Position numbers and translations under genes: made by a program. Source: Rhizobium sp. AC27/96 (GTDB taxonomy: Bacteria > Pseudomonadota > Alphaproteobacteria > Rhizobiales > Rhizobiaceae). Taken from it: 64,000 nucleotides of DNA. The stretch spans positions 62,001 through 126,000 of the forward strand of contig NZ_LXKN01000014.1 in NCBI RefSeq assembly GCF_001692325.1. The letters run 5' to 3'. Of the stretch, positions 29,353 to 37,380 are shown in pieces (the stretch's first letter is position 1; each line of letters opens with the position of its first letter). The notes under the pieces were generated by a model, which saw nothing but the letters and a program-made list of their open reading frames with translations, made no database searches and was not told the origin of the DNA.

Positions 29353-30467
29353 GATAGGCCCACCAGTTTTCGCGGAGCAGTCTCGGATGTATCTGTCGCC
29401 TGGCTACGGCGGCGCTTGATGTCAGCTCGAACAATGCCAACCAGGTACTGCGCAAGCGTGACGATGTCGCGATTGACGTTCTGAACAGACTTCCAGTTGC
29501 GCCTGTCGTTTTCGCCGAAGTTCCATTCCCCCGACGTCCAGGCTGTGTTGTCGATCAGGCAGGCGAGGCCCTTGGAAAACTCATCTGACGTTCTTGCCCC
29601 GTCAAGCAAAGCCAACAGTTCCATGACATAGCCAAGAGACATGATTCCTGCGCCATGCACGAGCCGAGAGGTCTTCGGCGTGTGATCGACCCATTCTTTT
29701 CGGAAAACGTATTGCACAGCGCCATAGAAATCGCTGATCAACTTGAAGCAAAGATCGGCGCCGTCGGGCTCGCGAATAAGTTCGCGCATGACACCGTCGC
29801 TCAGCGAATTGATGATTACACGCTGGATCGCGGTGTCCCTGATAATGCCGGTCGGGTTGGTGTGTTGATACACCTGTCCTTTCAGCAACGACTTTTCGTC
29901 ATAGTTCAAGCGTGCAGCGATATCTGCGGCAGCGGACCGGTCGCCGAGGCGGCGGGGCAGGCCTGTGACGGTTGGCAGCAGTTCGTAAATCAGCGACTTC
30001 GGCAGCGGCCGGGTATTGTTGATCAACACGAACTGCCGGCGGAGTTCTTCGTCGTCGCGGCAGATGATCGCGGACACGAAGACCTGGAAATCTTTCTCGT
30101 GGACCTGCCCGAGTGCTGTGAGCCGCTGTTGCCCGTCGACTACCATGCCGGGTGCTCCGCCGGCGATGTCGATTTCAACCGTGCAGCGTCCGTCGGCGCT
30201 TTGATCGAATACCTGGACGCTGTTTGTAAAAGCAACGACGATCGGGTTCGGCAAAATTGCTTCCGGCTTTTCCAGATAATCACGGATCTCACGAATATGG
30301 CCGGCGATTTGTGGACGCTGAAAACCGCTGAGCGCGCCTGCATCATCGCGCGCAACCCGCTCGATAACGGCAAACTTCTGGAGATCAGACGCTAGCGCTG
30401 CAAATGAAAGAACTGTGTGCGCTTCGCTCTGTCTGGCTCTGATCGCTTGGAATTTCAATGTTGTCAT
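29349..30467 (-). CDS. dpdB: DpdB-like DGQHR-domain protein (copy next to queE)
   Basis: 372 residues from the ATG at 30467 (MTTLKFQAIRARQ); the longer frame from 30506 lies deeper inside dpdA. The DGQQRLTAL motif near residue 110 and LKSLIYELLP-like region place it with DGQHR/DndB relatives. DpdB is required with DpdA for putting preQ0 into DNA in Salmonella-type systems and is thought to be an ATPase. This protein aligns by eye with the protein on the other side of dpdA: both have GFQR..I..H...I..YL near residue 60, PNPI/PNAI, DGQQR, and RLVHGAGI/RLMHSAGI near the end. Its start overlaps dpdA by 83 bases, so the two are tightly coupled. Confidence 0.72.
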   Translation of the reverse strand: MTTLKFQAIRARQSEAHTVLSFAALASDLQKFAVIERVARDDAGALSGFQRPQIAGHIREIRDYLEKPEAILPNPIVVAFTNSVQVFDQSADGRCTVEIDIAGGAPGMVVDGQQRLTALGQVHEKDFQVFVSAIICRDDEELRRQFVLINNTRPLPKSLIYELLPTVTGLPRRLGDRSAAADIAARLNYDEKSLLKGQVYQHTNPTGIIRDTAIQRVIINSLSDGVMRELIREPDGADLCFKLISDFYGAVQYVFRKEWVDHTPKTSRLVHGAGIMSLGYVMELLALLDGARTSDEFSKGLACLIDNTAWTSGEWNFGENDRRNWKSVQNVNRDIVTLAQYLVGIVRADIKRRRSQATDTSETAPRKLVGLS

Positions 30468-31752
30468 TTCGGCCACTATTGCTTGGGAGTTGGTCGACCA
30501 GGGCATCGTAGACGCCCAGATTGTGAATGCCGCGCCGCTTGTTTCGATTGCTCGCTCGAAAGATCACGACTTCGATCGAAAGCGCGGAACAAATGGGGCA
30601 ACTGCACCGCTTCCAAGGCCTATCACGAAGCGTTCGCTCATAGCGATCGCGAAGGTCCTTGACTGCCTTGGCGCCGGGTAGTTCGTCGATCGTCGTCCCC
30701 ATGACCGCGGGCGTGGCATAGGCTAAGACGCTGTCGAGCGTCTCTTCCAGTTGCGCTTCGCCGCGATCGTAGGAGCGGAGAGCCGCGAGTGCGGTTTTCT
30801 CCATAGAAACAAGCCGCTCTTGGTTGAGTGAGCCGCGCTTTGCAAGCCGCTGCAGCTTGGGGTTCTCAAGCGCCTGAGGCACGCGGATGGCTGTGTAGTA
30901 TTCGAGTTTACCGCTCTTTGTCGGAAGGAAGTAGTTCGCTTTTGCATCCTTGAACGCGCGGATCAACGGCGACGTCGTGTCGAAACTGGTGATGTTAAAA
31001 GAGCCAAACGTATGGATCTCATCAGCTTTCGCAAAACCTAGAATATGAAGGCGGGTACTTTGCGGAATGGCGGCTCGGATCGCCGTTAGGCAGGATTTGA
31101 TCTGCGCCGCCTTCAGGGGAACGGTACCGCCAAGGGCCAGATAATCGTAACCCATCGCGACTAGACGGCGCGCGCTCTCGGCCATGCTTCCAGGGGACCA
31201 GCCTTGGATGACGCCCATCGGCGTGAAGCGGTTTGACATATGCTGCGTTGCCGTCCGAAACGCGGCCGCATTCTCAAGCGTGATCTCAAATCGCCGGCGT
31301 GCTTCTTCAGTGCCGCCTTCAAACCCGGTAAGGCTCTCGTCGAAATCGAAAATGATATGGTCGACCGAGCAGCCGTGGGTAAACCGCGCATCGTCGTAAA
31401 ATTCAGCCGTGTCCTCCGGTGTGTAAGGAGGCTTATCTTCCTTATGATATGTAAACGCGCCGCAATCGCCAAAGATCGGCAGATGTTGGAATGCTGGCTT
31501 GTCGAGGCGGAGAAACTCCCGCGCGCCTACCCGCCGGAAGCGCATTGACTGTGCTTCCGTATATTTTCCGCCCACTGCCGCGCCGCCAACGATGCCGCGG
31601 GAAACGAGTATGCCTTTGTATGGGGCGTATCCCATGATCTCGTGCGGATAAGCGTCATCCCAATAGGGCGTGCGGCCCTCAGAATAGCGGTCCCGGAGAA
31701 AATCGTAACCTGGATCGACGTGATCGAGACTGTCGGCAAAAATGAACTTCAT
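30385..31752 (-). CDS. dpdA: DpdA, TGT-like DNA 7-deazaguanine transglycosylase
   Basis: 455 residues. The protein has a TGT-type barrel: GDCGAFTY at 95-102 matches the SDSGGFQ active-site loop of tRNA-guanine transglycosylases, and DHIIFDFDE near 135 and ALGGTVPLK near 220 are further barrel elements. The C-terminal CSCPICSAL...RRGIHN (about 381-410) is the zinc site. DpdA exchanges guanine in DNA for preQ0. The last 40 residues after the zinc site (QLPSNSG to the end) are probably extra and overlap the next gene. It is coupled on both sides to DGQHR proteins, with ATGA at 31749-31752. Confidence 0.88.
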   Translation of the reverse strand: MKFIFADSLDHVDPGYDFLRDRYSEGRTPYWDDAYPHEIMGYAPYKGILVSRGIVGGAAVGGKYTEAQSMRFRRVGAREFLRLDKPAFQHLPIFGDCGAFTYHKEDKPPYTPEDTAEFYDDARFTHGCSVDHIIFDFDESLTGFEGGTEEARRRFEITLENAAAFRTATQHMSNRFTPMGVIQGWSPGSMAESARRLVAMGYDYLALGGTVPLKAAQIKSCLTAIRAAIPQSTRLHILGFAKADEIHTFGSFNITSFDTTSPLIRAFKDAKANYFLPTKSGKLEYYTAIRVPQALENPKLQRLAKRGSLNQERLVSMEKTALAALRSYDRGEAQLEETLDSVLAYATPAVMGTTIDELPGAKAVKDLRDRYERTLRDRPWKRCSCPICSALSIEVVIFRASNRNKRRGIHNLGVYDALVDQLPSNSGRNDNIEIPSDQSQTERSAHSSFICSASV

Positions 31753-32873
31753 CGTGTCGGCCTCGATAGCTTGCGGTCGAGTTGCATCAGGTGCTCAGCA
31801 AGCAGTCGGTTGTGCTGCGGGGTGCCCTGGATCTCATTCCACTGGAGGCCAAGCCCCTCCCAAGTTCCTTCCGTCCAAGCGCAAAGGGGCGCGATCCGAT
31901 GCAGCGCCTCCCTGACTTCGGCCTCCGGCGTCGCAGAACTATCGGCACGCAACATCACCTGATCCATCAAAGCGCCCATTGCCTTGATGCCAGCAGAATG
32001 CATCAGCCGGCTTTCCGTCGGTTGTTTGCCCCATGCCTCCTGAAATACGTCGCGGACGGCCGTCCAGTATAGGGCAAGTGCCTCGTACATCGCGTCGGGA
32101 TCATAGGCTTCCGCCGAAAGCTTATACTGGTGCAGAGCCCCATGAGGGCCCTTGAGGTTTTGCTTGATCGCATCAATCAAAGCCGTGTCGTTGACGACGC
32201 TCTGCTCATCACCGGCATCGGAGGCACGTCGGATCAAGCGGTAGAATGGCGACTTCTGTTGCCGATTGAGAAGATTGCAAAGTTCGCTCGGCAAACGATT
32301 GGCGGCAAGGTCCTTTGGCAGGAGTGACCCGACTTCAGGGAGCAGCTCGTTGATCAGCCGGACGTCCAGCGCTTTGACCTTGTTGACCAGGATAAACTGT
32401 TCCCGATGGACCTGCACATCCTGTGAAACAAAGCCGACAACCGGCACGGGGAAACGACTGTCTTTGGCTTTTGCAAGCGCCAGGGACCGCTGTTGGCCGT
32501 CGACGATCCAAGCGGCTCGCTTGCCGTCCTCAAAAAGCGGAATATTCAACGTGCCTGAAACGCCGACTTCCGAAAGCCCTTTTGGCTTCGGGCCGCGTGA
32601 GACGTCAAATGTCACGTCGGATGAAAGAGCAAGGGTAATAGCGTTCGGGAAGAGGACCGGGCCACTGTCTAGAAACTCAACGATGGCCTTGACGTGGCTT
32701 TTGATTTCCTTGCGCTGGAAGCCCTTCAGGTCCTTTTCATCGCGATGGATACGACTGATGTTGGCAATCCGCGTCAGATCCGAGCCATGCAGGAAAAACG
32801 CATAGACGTCGATACGATCGCCTTGTTGCGTTTTGACCGCCCGAACCATCAGATTGTCTTTGACGCTCTTCAT
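31749..32873 (-). CDS. Second DpdB-like DGQHR-domain protein
   Basis: 374 residues. DGQQRSLAL lies near residue 124, with KGFQRKEIKSHVKAI near 50-64, FPNAITLAL near 77 and SRLMHSAGIKAMG near 290. These blocks are shared with the protein encoded after dpdA, so the two are paralogues that flank dpdA. Either could be the functional DpdB; a hetero-oligomer or two sequence specificities are also possible. It overlaps both neighbours by 4 bases (ATGA at 31749 and 32870). Confidence 0.72.
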   Translation of the reverse strand: MKSVKDNLMVRAVKTQQGDRIDVYAFFLHGSDLTRIANISRIHRDEKDLKGFQRKEIKSHVKAIVEFLDSGPVLFPNAITLALSSDVTFDVSRGPKPKGLSEVGVSGTLNIPLFEDGKRAAWIVDGQQRSLALAKAKDSRFPVPVVGFVSQDVQVHREQFILVNKVKALDVRLINELLPEVGSLLPKDLAANRLPSELCNLLNRQQKSPFYRLIRRASDAGDEQSVVNDTALIDAIKQNLKGPHGALHQYKLSAEAYDPDAMYEALALYWTAVRDVFQEAWGKQPTESRLMHSAGIKAMGALMDQVMLRADSSATPEAEVREALHRIAPLCAWTEGTWEGLGLQWNEIQGTPQHNRLLAEHLMQLDRKLSRPTR

Positions 32874-33781
32874 AGCGCCCTCTCTTCGCGGATCTCCGCC
32901 GTTAATCTGGCAAATCGCTTCTGCTCGCAGGCGATATTCAACTCATCTCGCAATATCCGAAGCAGCTTTGTCGACCGACCATCGGCGCGCGACCAGTGCT
33001 CCCGGACGATGGATTTAAGATCAGAATCCGACATCCGCGTGCCCAACTTGGAAGAAGGGCGATCCCATCCGGCAAGCGCGATCTCAACGAGTTCGGCATG
33101 ATCTTTGGCTGTTGCAAGTGGCGCAGTTGCCAGGCCGTTCTCGACAAAATGGCGAACGGCACGGGACGCGAAATCAGACCGGGTGCCGGGCAGCGTGCTT
33201 TGCGGGCCGTCCAGGCGGTCATCATAAGGAAGTCTGACACCCTCCAGACGAGGGTTCAGATCGGGCACGTCGCGACCGCCGACAATCCTTATCCTCTCAC
33301 ACAATGCGTCCGAAACGCCCTGAAGGGCCGGAGCCACCATTCTCAAATAGGGGGACGGAAGTGCGATTATGATGAGGCCGCTTGATCTGTCGAACAGGTC
33401 GTTCATCGTCTTGTGCCCGCCAAGCGCCGCCCACCAATCGGCGTCGCCATGATCCTGGAGTTTGTCCAGGATGCAATCTTGGCTGCCTTTGGAAACCGTC
33501 AGATTATAAGAGGGTATGTCTTGCTGGCTGTGGATGAGGCCGAGCCCGGCCGATACGATATGGAGTTCGGCCTGCGCGGAATCCGCCGCTTTTTTCGCTT
33601 CCACAAATGATCGGCCGCAATAAATATCCTTTGCCGGAGCCACGGTCTCGACAGTTGCAACCTTCGCCATCCAGGTCTCGGCCACTTGCCCTACCGTGCC
33701 GATCGGCAAATCTCGGGCGCACAGCAAAGGATTGGGGGTAACCCGCTTTCTTTGCGTGCAGGCGGTGAGGATTACGGGCAT
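32870..33781 (-). CDS. DUF6884/YaaA-like protein, first gene of the preQ0 operon
   Basis: 303 residues from the ATG at 33781 (MPVILTACTQRKR); the 25-residue upstream extension is not conserved in type. The N-terminal half has the DUF6884 pattern: TACTQRK, then YCGRSFVEAKKAAD and LHIVSAGLGLI with a later SYNLTV. This fold is related to YaaA-like nucleotide or DNA-associated proteins. The C-terminal 120 residues are helical. In reference dpd islands a third modification protein, DpdC, turns preQ0 in DNA into the amide form; I cannot tell whether this protein takes that role. It leads the operon and overlaps the next gene by 4 bases, so it probably acts in modification rather than restriction. 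Confidence 0.6.
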   Translation of the reverse strand: MPVILTACTQRKRVTPNPLLCARDLPIGTVGQVAETWMAKVATVETVAPAKDIYCGRSFVEAKKAADSAQAELHIVSAGLGLIHSQQDIPSYNLTVSKGSQDCILDKLQDHGDADWWAALGGHKTMNDLFDRSSGLIIIALPSPYLRMVAPALQGVSDALCERIRIVGGRDVPDLNPRLEGVRLPYDDRLDGPQSTLPGTRSDFASRAVRHFVENGLATAPLATAKDHAELVEIALAGWDRPSSKLGTRMSDSDLKSIVREHWSRADGRSTKLLRILRDELNIACEQKRFARLTAEIREERAL

Positions 33782-33823
33782 AATGGGCGTCTCTGTGGGC
33801 GTCACCCATTTACTGGAGCAACC

Positions 33824-33841
33824 TATGTCGGTAGTGACATA
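33824..33841. promoter_or_regulatory. Perfect inverted repeat operator in the preQ0 operon promoter
   Basis: TATGTC-GGTAGT-GACATA is a perfect 6-6-6 inverted repeat. On the minus strand it overlaps the -10 of the promoter described at 33837-33865 and lies about 43 bases before the start codon. A dimeric repressor site is likely. Its half-site matches the GACATAC repeats in the 23.5 kb promoter. Confidence 0.5.
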
Positions 33842-33865
33842 ACTGCGCTGCAGCATTCAGGTCAA
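33837..33865 (-). promoter_or_regulatory. Putative promoter of the preQ0/DpdA operon
   Basis: On the minus strand TTGACC (33860-33865) is followed after 17 bases by TTATGT (33837-33842). The -35 is good and the -10 is poor, which suits a regulated promoter. Confidence 0.4.
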
Positions 33866-33868
33866 TAC

Positions 33869-33924
33869 AGAAACTGCACCCGGTCTTTGGTCTCCCCAAG
33901 AAACTGCACTCTTGATTTTCGACA
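33869..33924 (-). mobile_element. Possible IS21-type end remnant
   Basis: Two copies of AGAAACTGCAC (33869-33879 and 33899-33909) are spaced 30 bases apart. Read on the minus strand the segment begins TGTCGAAAAT at 33924 and then contains the repeats. Ends of IS21-family elements start with TG and carry several internal copies of a short repeat. No transposase remains. The rest of the gap up to 34125 holds no gene that I can see. Confidence 0.35.
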
Positions 33925-34125
33925 TCGCAGTTATTGCTGGCTGGCAAGATGGCTGCGAAAAATCACTCGACCGCTGTTGCCCGGCTCGAGACGAGCGCGG
34001 CCCCCATGGGAACCACGGTTGCGATAGCGCGAACGACCTTTATCTCTCGATTCTCTTTTGATGGCCCCGCTTAGGCTTGGTGCGCACACGGGTGCATCGA
34101 ACCGACAGATCTGCGGACGCTTGAA

Positions 34126-34716
34126 TCAGCCGACCTGCTCCACCGCCAACCTACCCGATGGCAGTGGCTTGATCAGCGACTTTGCGGAAACGGTCGGATC
34201 AAGCCAGTCGGCCCAGGCACTGCGATCCAGGATGACGATCTGACGGTCGTGGTAAGGGGCGATGTCCGGCCCCGGCTCCATCGTCAGCATGGTGAAGGCC
34301 TGACCGGCTTCCGGCGTCTCACGCCAGATGCCGGCAATGCAGAAGATCGGCTCGTCCTTCTTCGTGAACAGCCATTTGTCCTTGCGCTTCTTTTTCGGGT
34401 CCTTTGAGTCCGTGAACTCGTAGAACCCGTCGGCGATGATCAAGCAGCGGTTGGAATTGAACTCCCGGCCATCCGACCGGAAATTATACACCGGACGCTT
34501 GTTCGGCCCCGGCCAGCTCCAGCGCCGCTGCACCAACTCGACCTCGTCACGGGCACCGTCGATTGACCTGGCGATAGGGCCGACGTCGGTGATCTTGATG
34601 TCCTCACGTGCTTCAAGATTGGGCGCGCCTTCACCGAAAAGGATCTTGATCTTGAGGTCGGCGAAGTCCTCGACAATGGAGGCGACATCCACCATCAGCC
34701 GATAATCGTTGCACAT
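34126..34716 (-). CDS. yedK: SRAP/HMCES-family abasic-site protein (YedK type)
   Basis: 196 residues. The mature N-terminus after Met removal is the catalytic cysteine C2 (MCNDYRL), which forms a thiazolidine with abasic sites in single-stranded DNA. The other active-site elements are present: asparagine in YNFRSDGREF, glutamate in DGFYEF and histidine in PYHDRQ. The family protects abasic sites during replication and is often SOS-linked. It is divergent from a second SRAP-type gene, with a LexA box between them at 34754-34768. Confidence 0.92.
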   Translation of the reverse strand: MCNDYRLMVDVASIVEDFADLKIKILFGEGAPNLEAREDIKITDVGPIARSIDGARDEVELVQRRWSWPGPNKRPVYNFRSDGREFNSNRCLIIADGFYEFTDSKDPKKKRKDKWLFTKKDEPIFCIAGIWRETPEAGQAFTMLTMEPGPDIAPYHDRQIVILDRSAWADWLDPTVSAKSLIKPLPSGRLAVEQVG

Positions 34717-34753
34717 GTATCCTCCGCTTCGGTTCGGATTGTTTCAATGCTGT

Positions 34754-34768
34754 GTTCCTGCTATGTTC
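34754..34768. promoter_or_regulatory. LexA box (SOS operator)
   Basis: GTTC-CTGCTAT-GTTC matches the alphaproteobacterial LexA consensus GTTC-N7-GTTC exactly. It lies 8 bases before the ATG at 34777 and about 38 bases before the divergent yedK start, so it may control both. Its position argues against a start at 34747 for the plus-strand gene. Confidence 0.8.
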
Positions 34769-34776
34769 TGCATACT

Positions 34777-35271
34777 ATGAGCGCGAAGGTTTTCCAGTCC
34801 GACGCCCCGCTCGACGAGCGCCGCGTCATCATAAGACGCCATGACGGCGAAGTGGAGATGGTGGAACTGCCATGGGGGCTTCGTCCTCGCGATGGCGGTC
34901 CGCGCGCAGTGAATGTTGTTCGTTCGGAAGGCCGGACTTTTCCGACCCACCGATGCCTGGTGCCTGCTTCCGAGTTTTGCCATCGGAACTTCAGTTTCTC
35001 GCTCGCCGACGGCGACTGGTTCTATTTCGCGGGGATCTGGCGGCCCGCGGCCACGGATTGGCCTGAGGCCTACGCCATCCTGACGATTGAGGCAAACGCG
35101 GATATCGCGCCGCTCCACGACCGGCAGATGGCGGTCCTCTCCCGCGATCAGCGGATGGCTTGGCTCGACGCACTTGTGCCTGAGGACGAAATCCTGCGGC
35201 CCCCGCCGGCGGGGACATTTCGGGTCAGGCGCCATTCAACCCCTCCTGTTCAGACAATGCTCGCCGTCTAA
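34777..35271 (+). CDS. SRAP-family paralogue lacking the catalytic cysteine
   Basis: 164 residues from the ATG at 34777; starting at 34747 would put the LexA box inside the coding region. The C-terminal half matches SRAP proteins: AVNVVRSEG (asparagine), HRCLVPASEF (glutamate) and IAPLHDRQMAVL (histidine). The N-terminus reads MSAKVFQS, with no cysteine at position 2, and is shorter than in yedK. It therefore cannot form the usual thiazolidine crosslink through C2. It may bind DNA without crosslinking or have lost activity. Its stop codon overlaps that of the convergent dinB gene by two bases. Confidence 0.8.
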   Translation: MSAKVFQSDAPLDERRVIIRRHDGEVEMVELPWGLRPRDGGPRAVNVVRSEGRTFPTHRCLVPASEFCHRNFSFSLADGDWFYFAGIWRPAATDWPEAYAILTIEANADIAPLHDRQMAVLSRDQRMAWLDALVPEDEILRPPPAGTFRVRRHSTPPVQTMLAV

Positions 35272-36359
35272 AGCGCCAGCCGCAGCTGCGGTTCCGCGAC
35301 AGGTACTCGCCGTTCCAGCGAAGACAGCGACACGCCAAGCAGACGTATCCCTTTTCGCGTCGGGAAGAGGGGCGCGAGAAGCAGGCCCACCACGTCCTCG
35401 AGATCGCCGATTGCCGGTAGTGCTGATGGAACTGTCTTGCTGCGGGTGATCTGGCTGAAGTCGGCATATTTGACCTTGAGGGTCACGGTCTTGGCGCCAA
35501 TTTCATTGGCCTCGCAGTAGCTCCAAACCTTTTCGATCAGCGGCTGCAGTCCCTCGCGCGCCGGTTCGAAGGAATGGATGTCCTCAGCGAACGTGTCTTC
35601 AGCGCCGACCGATTTCCGCACCCGGTCCGGCTTGACCTGGCGATTGTCGATGCCGCGGGCGATCCCGTAGAAATACGGTCCCGACTTCCCGAAATGTTGC
35701 GTCAGAAAATCGAGCGTCTGCTCCTTGAGATCAGCGCCGGTCTCGATCCCAAGCCGATGCATCTTCTCAGTGGTCGCCGGCCCGACACCGTGGAATTTCT
35801 TGACGTGAAGCTTTTCGACGAAGGCGGGGCCGTTCTTCGGGGTGATGACGGCCTGGCCGTTCGGCTTGTTGAGGTCACTGGCCATCTTGGCCAGGAACTT
35901 GTTGTAGGAGATTCCCGCCGACGCGTTGAGCCCCGTCGCCGCCTTGATCCTCGCGCGGATTTCCGCGGCGATCTCCGTAGCGATTTCCATACGTTTGAGA
36001 TTGTGCGTGACATCGAGATAGGCTTCGTCGAGCGAGAGTGGCTCGATCAGCGGCGTATACTCGGCGAAAATCGCGCGGATCTGCAGCGAGACGGCCTTGT
36101 AGACGTCGGATCGGGGCCTGACGAAGACCAGATCCGGGCATTTCCGCTGGGCGGTCACGGACGGCATGGCCGAATGAACGCCGAATTTTCGCGCTTCGTA
36201 GCTGGCGGCCGCCACCACACCGCGGGCGGCAGGACTACCGACGGCAACCGGCAATCCTCGCAGTTCGGGATTGTCGCGCTGCTCGACCGACGCGTAGAAG
36301 GCATCCATGTCGACATGGACGATATTGCGCGGTCGATCGCTGCCTTCATCGTTCATCAT
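35268..36359 (-). CDS. dinB: DNA polymerase IV (Y family)
   Basis: 363 residues. The N-terminal HVDMDAFYASVEQRDNPEL contains the first metal-binding aspartate, SLDEAYLDVT the catalytic DE pair, and GISYNKFLAKMASDLNKP the following helix. The helix-hairpin-helix (FHGVGPATTEKMHRLGI) and little-finger domain are present, so the protein looks intact. It performs translesion synthesis. No LexA box is seen close to its start; the box at 36560 is nearer imuA but lies in the shared divergent region. Confidence 0.93.
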   Translation of the reverse strand: MMNDEGSDRPRNIVHVDMDAFYASVEQRDNPELRGLPVAVGSPAARGVVAAASYEARKFGVHSAMPSVTAQRKCPDLVFVRPRSDVYKAVSLQIRAIFAEYTPLIEPLSLDEAYLDVTHNLKRMEIATEIAAEIRARIKAATGLNASAGISYNKFLAKMASDLNKPNGQAVITPKNGPAFVEKLHVKKFHGVGPATTEKMHRLGIETGADLKEQTLDFLTQHFGKSGPYFYGIARGIDNRQVKPDRVRKSVGAEDTFAEDIHSFEPAREGLQPLIEKVWSYCEANEIGAKTVTLKVKYADFSQITRSKTVPSALPAIGDLEDVVGLLLAPLFPTRKGIRLLGVSLSSLERRVPVAEPQLRLAL

Positions 36360-36559
36360 GATCTGACTCTGCCATGCGGTTCATGACCCAGACATGGGAC
36401 GTGCGCGCCGCATTTGTCGCCCTACGGCGCCAGCGAGCAATCCTGTGAGAAAAAATTCCCTTTTCTGCCATCGATTTGAATCCGTTCGCGGAATCACCGG
36501 ATTCGCCTGGCCGCTCAACTTTCGCGGGCCGAGCGCACATTGACTCGTTTTCACTTTGA

Positions 36560-36574
36560 GAACAAATACAGAAC
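36560..36574. promoter_or_regulatory. LexA box upstream of imuA
   Basis: GAAC-AAATACA-GAAC is the exact reverse complement of the GTTC-N7-GTTC consensus. It lies 47 bases before the imuA start, the usual place for SOS control of imuA-imuB-dnaE2 in alphaproteobacteria. The remainder of the 262-base dinB-imuA gap shows nothing else. Confidence 0.85.
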
Positions 36575-36621
36575 ATAATCCTGTTTCGCAAGTCAAAACG
36601 GGTTGCCGTCAGAAGGAGATC

Positions 36622-37380
36622 ATGACTTCAGCAGTCGCCTCAAAAGCAGTTCTCAACGAGTTGCGCGAGAAGATCGCTAACTTGGAAGGCTCCGGTCTGT
36701 GCCATCGAAGCGTTTTGCCGTTCGGAGTGGGCGAGATCGATGCGCAGCTACCGGGAGGTGGATTAGCTTATGGCGCGCTGCATGAGGTGGCTGGCGGCGG
36801 AAACGGGGCGATCGACGGGGCGGCCGCTGCACTCTTCGTCGGCGGCATCGCCGCTCGCACCACTGGCAAGGTGGTCTGGTGCCTGACGCGCTTTGACCTC
36901 TTCTTCCCGGCGTTCGCCCAGATCGGCCTTCACCCCGACCGTGTCATCTTCGTCGAGGGCGACAGGGAAGAGACGGTGCTCGCAAGCTTCGAAGAGGCTT
37001 TGCGCTACGGCGGCCTCGGCGCTGTCGTCGCCGAGCTCGTGCGCCTCCCGATGACGGCATCGCGCCGCCTGCAGCTTGCAGCGGAGAAGTCAGGGACATT
37101 GGGTTTGGTCGTCCGCCGATGGAGGCGGCCGACCGAGGCCTCCGACTTTGGCATGCCGACGGCTGCGGCGACCCGTTGGCGCATCTCGGTGCTGCCATCC
37201 GAACCGCTTGCCGTTCCCGGGATCGGGCGGGCGCGATGGCTGGCAGAGCTGATGCGGGTCAGGGCCGGCGAGGGAGGTGAATTCATCATCGGAGCATGTG
37301 ATGGCCAGGGTCGTATCTGTCTTTCTTCCGACGCTGCCGACCGACCGGATCAGGCGGGCCGATCCCGCGCTTTGCGTTGA
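36622..37380 (+). CDS. imuA: ImuA, mutasome accessory protein
   Basis: 252 residues from the ATG at 36622, which has an AAGGAG Shine-Dalgarno at 36612-36617. The protein is RecA/SulA-like: LPFGVGEIDAQLPGGGLAYGALHEV at residues about 33-57 corresponds to the RecA fold opening, with a degenerate nucleotide loop, and WCLTRFDLFFPAFAQIGL follows. ImuA joins ImuB and DnaE2 in the SOS-induced mutasome. It overlaps imuB by 80 bases. Confidence 0.9.
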   Translation: MTSAVASKAVLNELREKIANLEGSGLCHRSVLPFGVGEIDAQLPGGGLAYGALHEVAGGGNGAIDGAAAALFVGGIAARTTGKVVWCLTRFDLFFPAFAQIGLHPDRVIFVEGDREETVLASFEEALRYGGLGAVVAELVRLPMTASRRLQLAAEKSGTLGLVVRRWRRPTEASDFGMPTAAATRWRISVLPSEPLAVPGIGRARWLAELMRVRAGEGGEFIIGACDGQGRICLSSDAADRPDQAGRSRALR

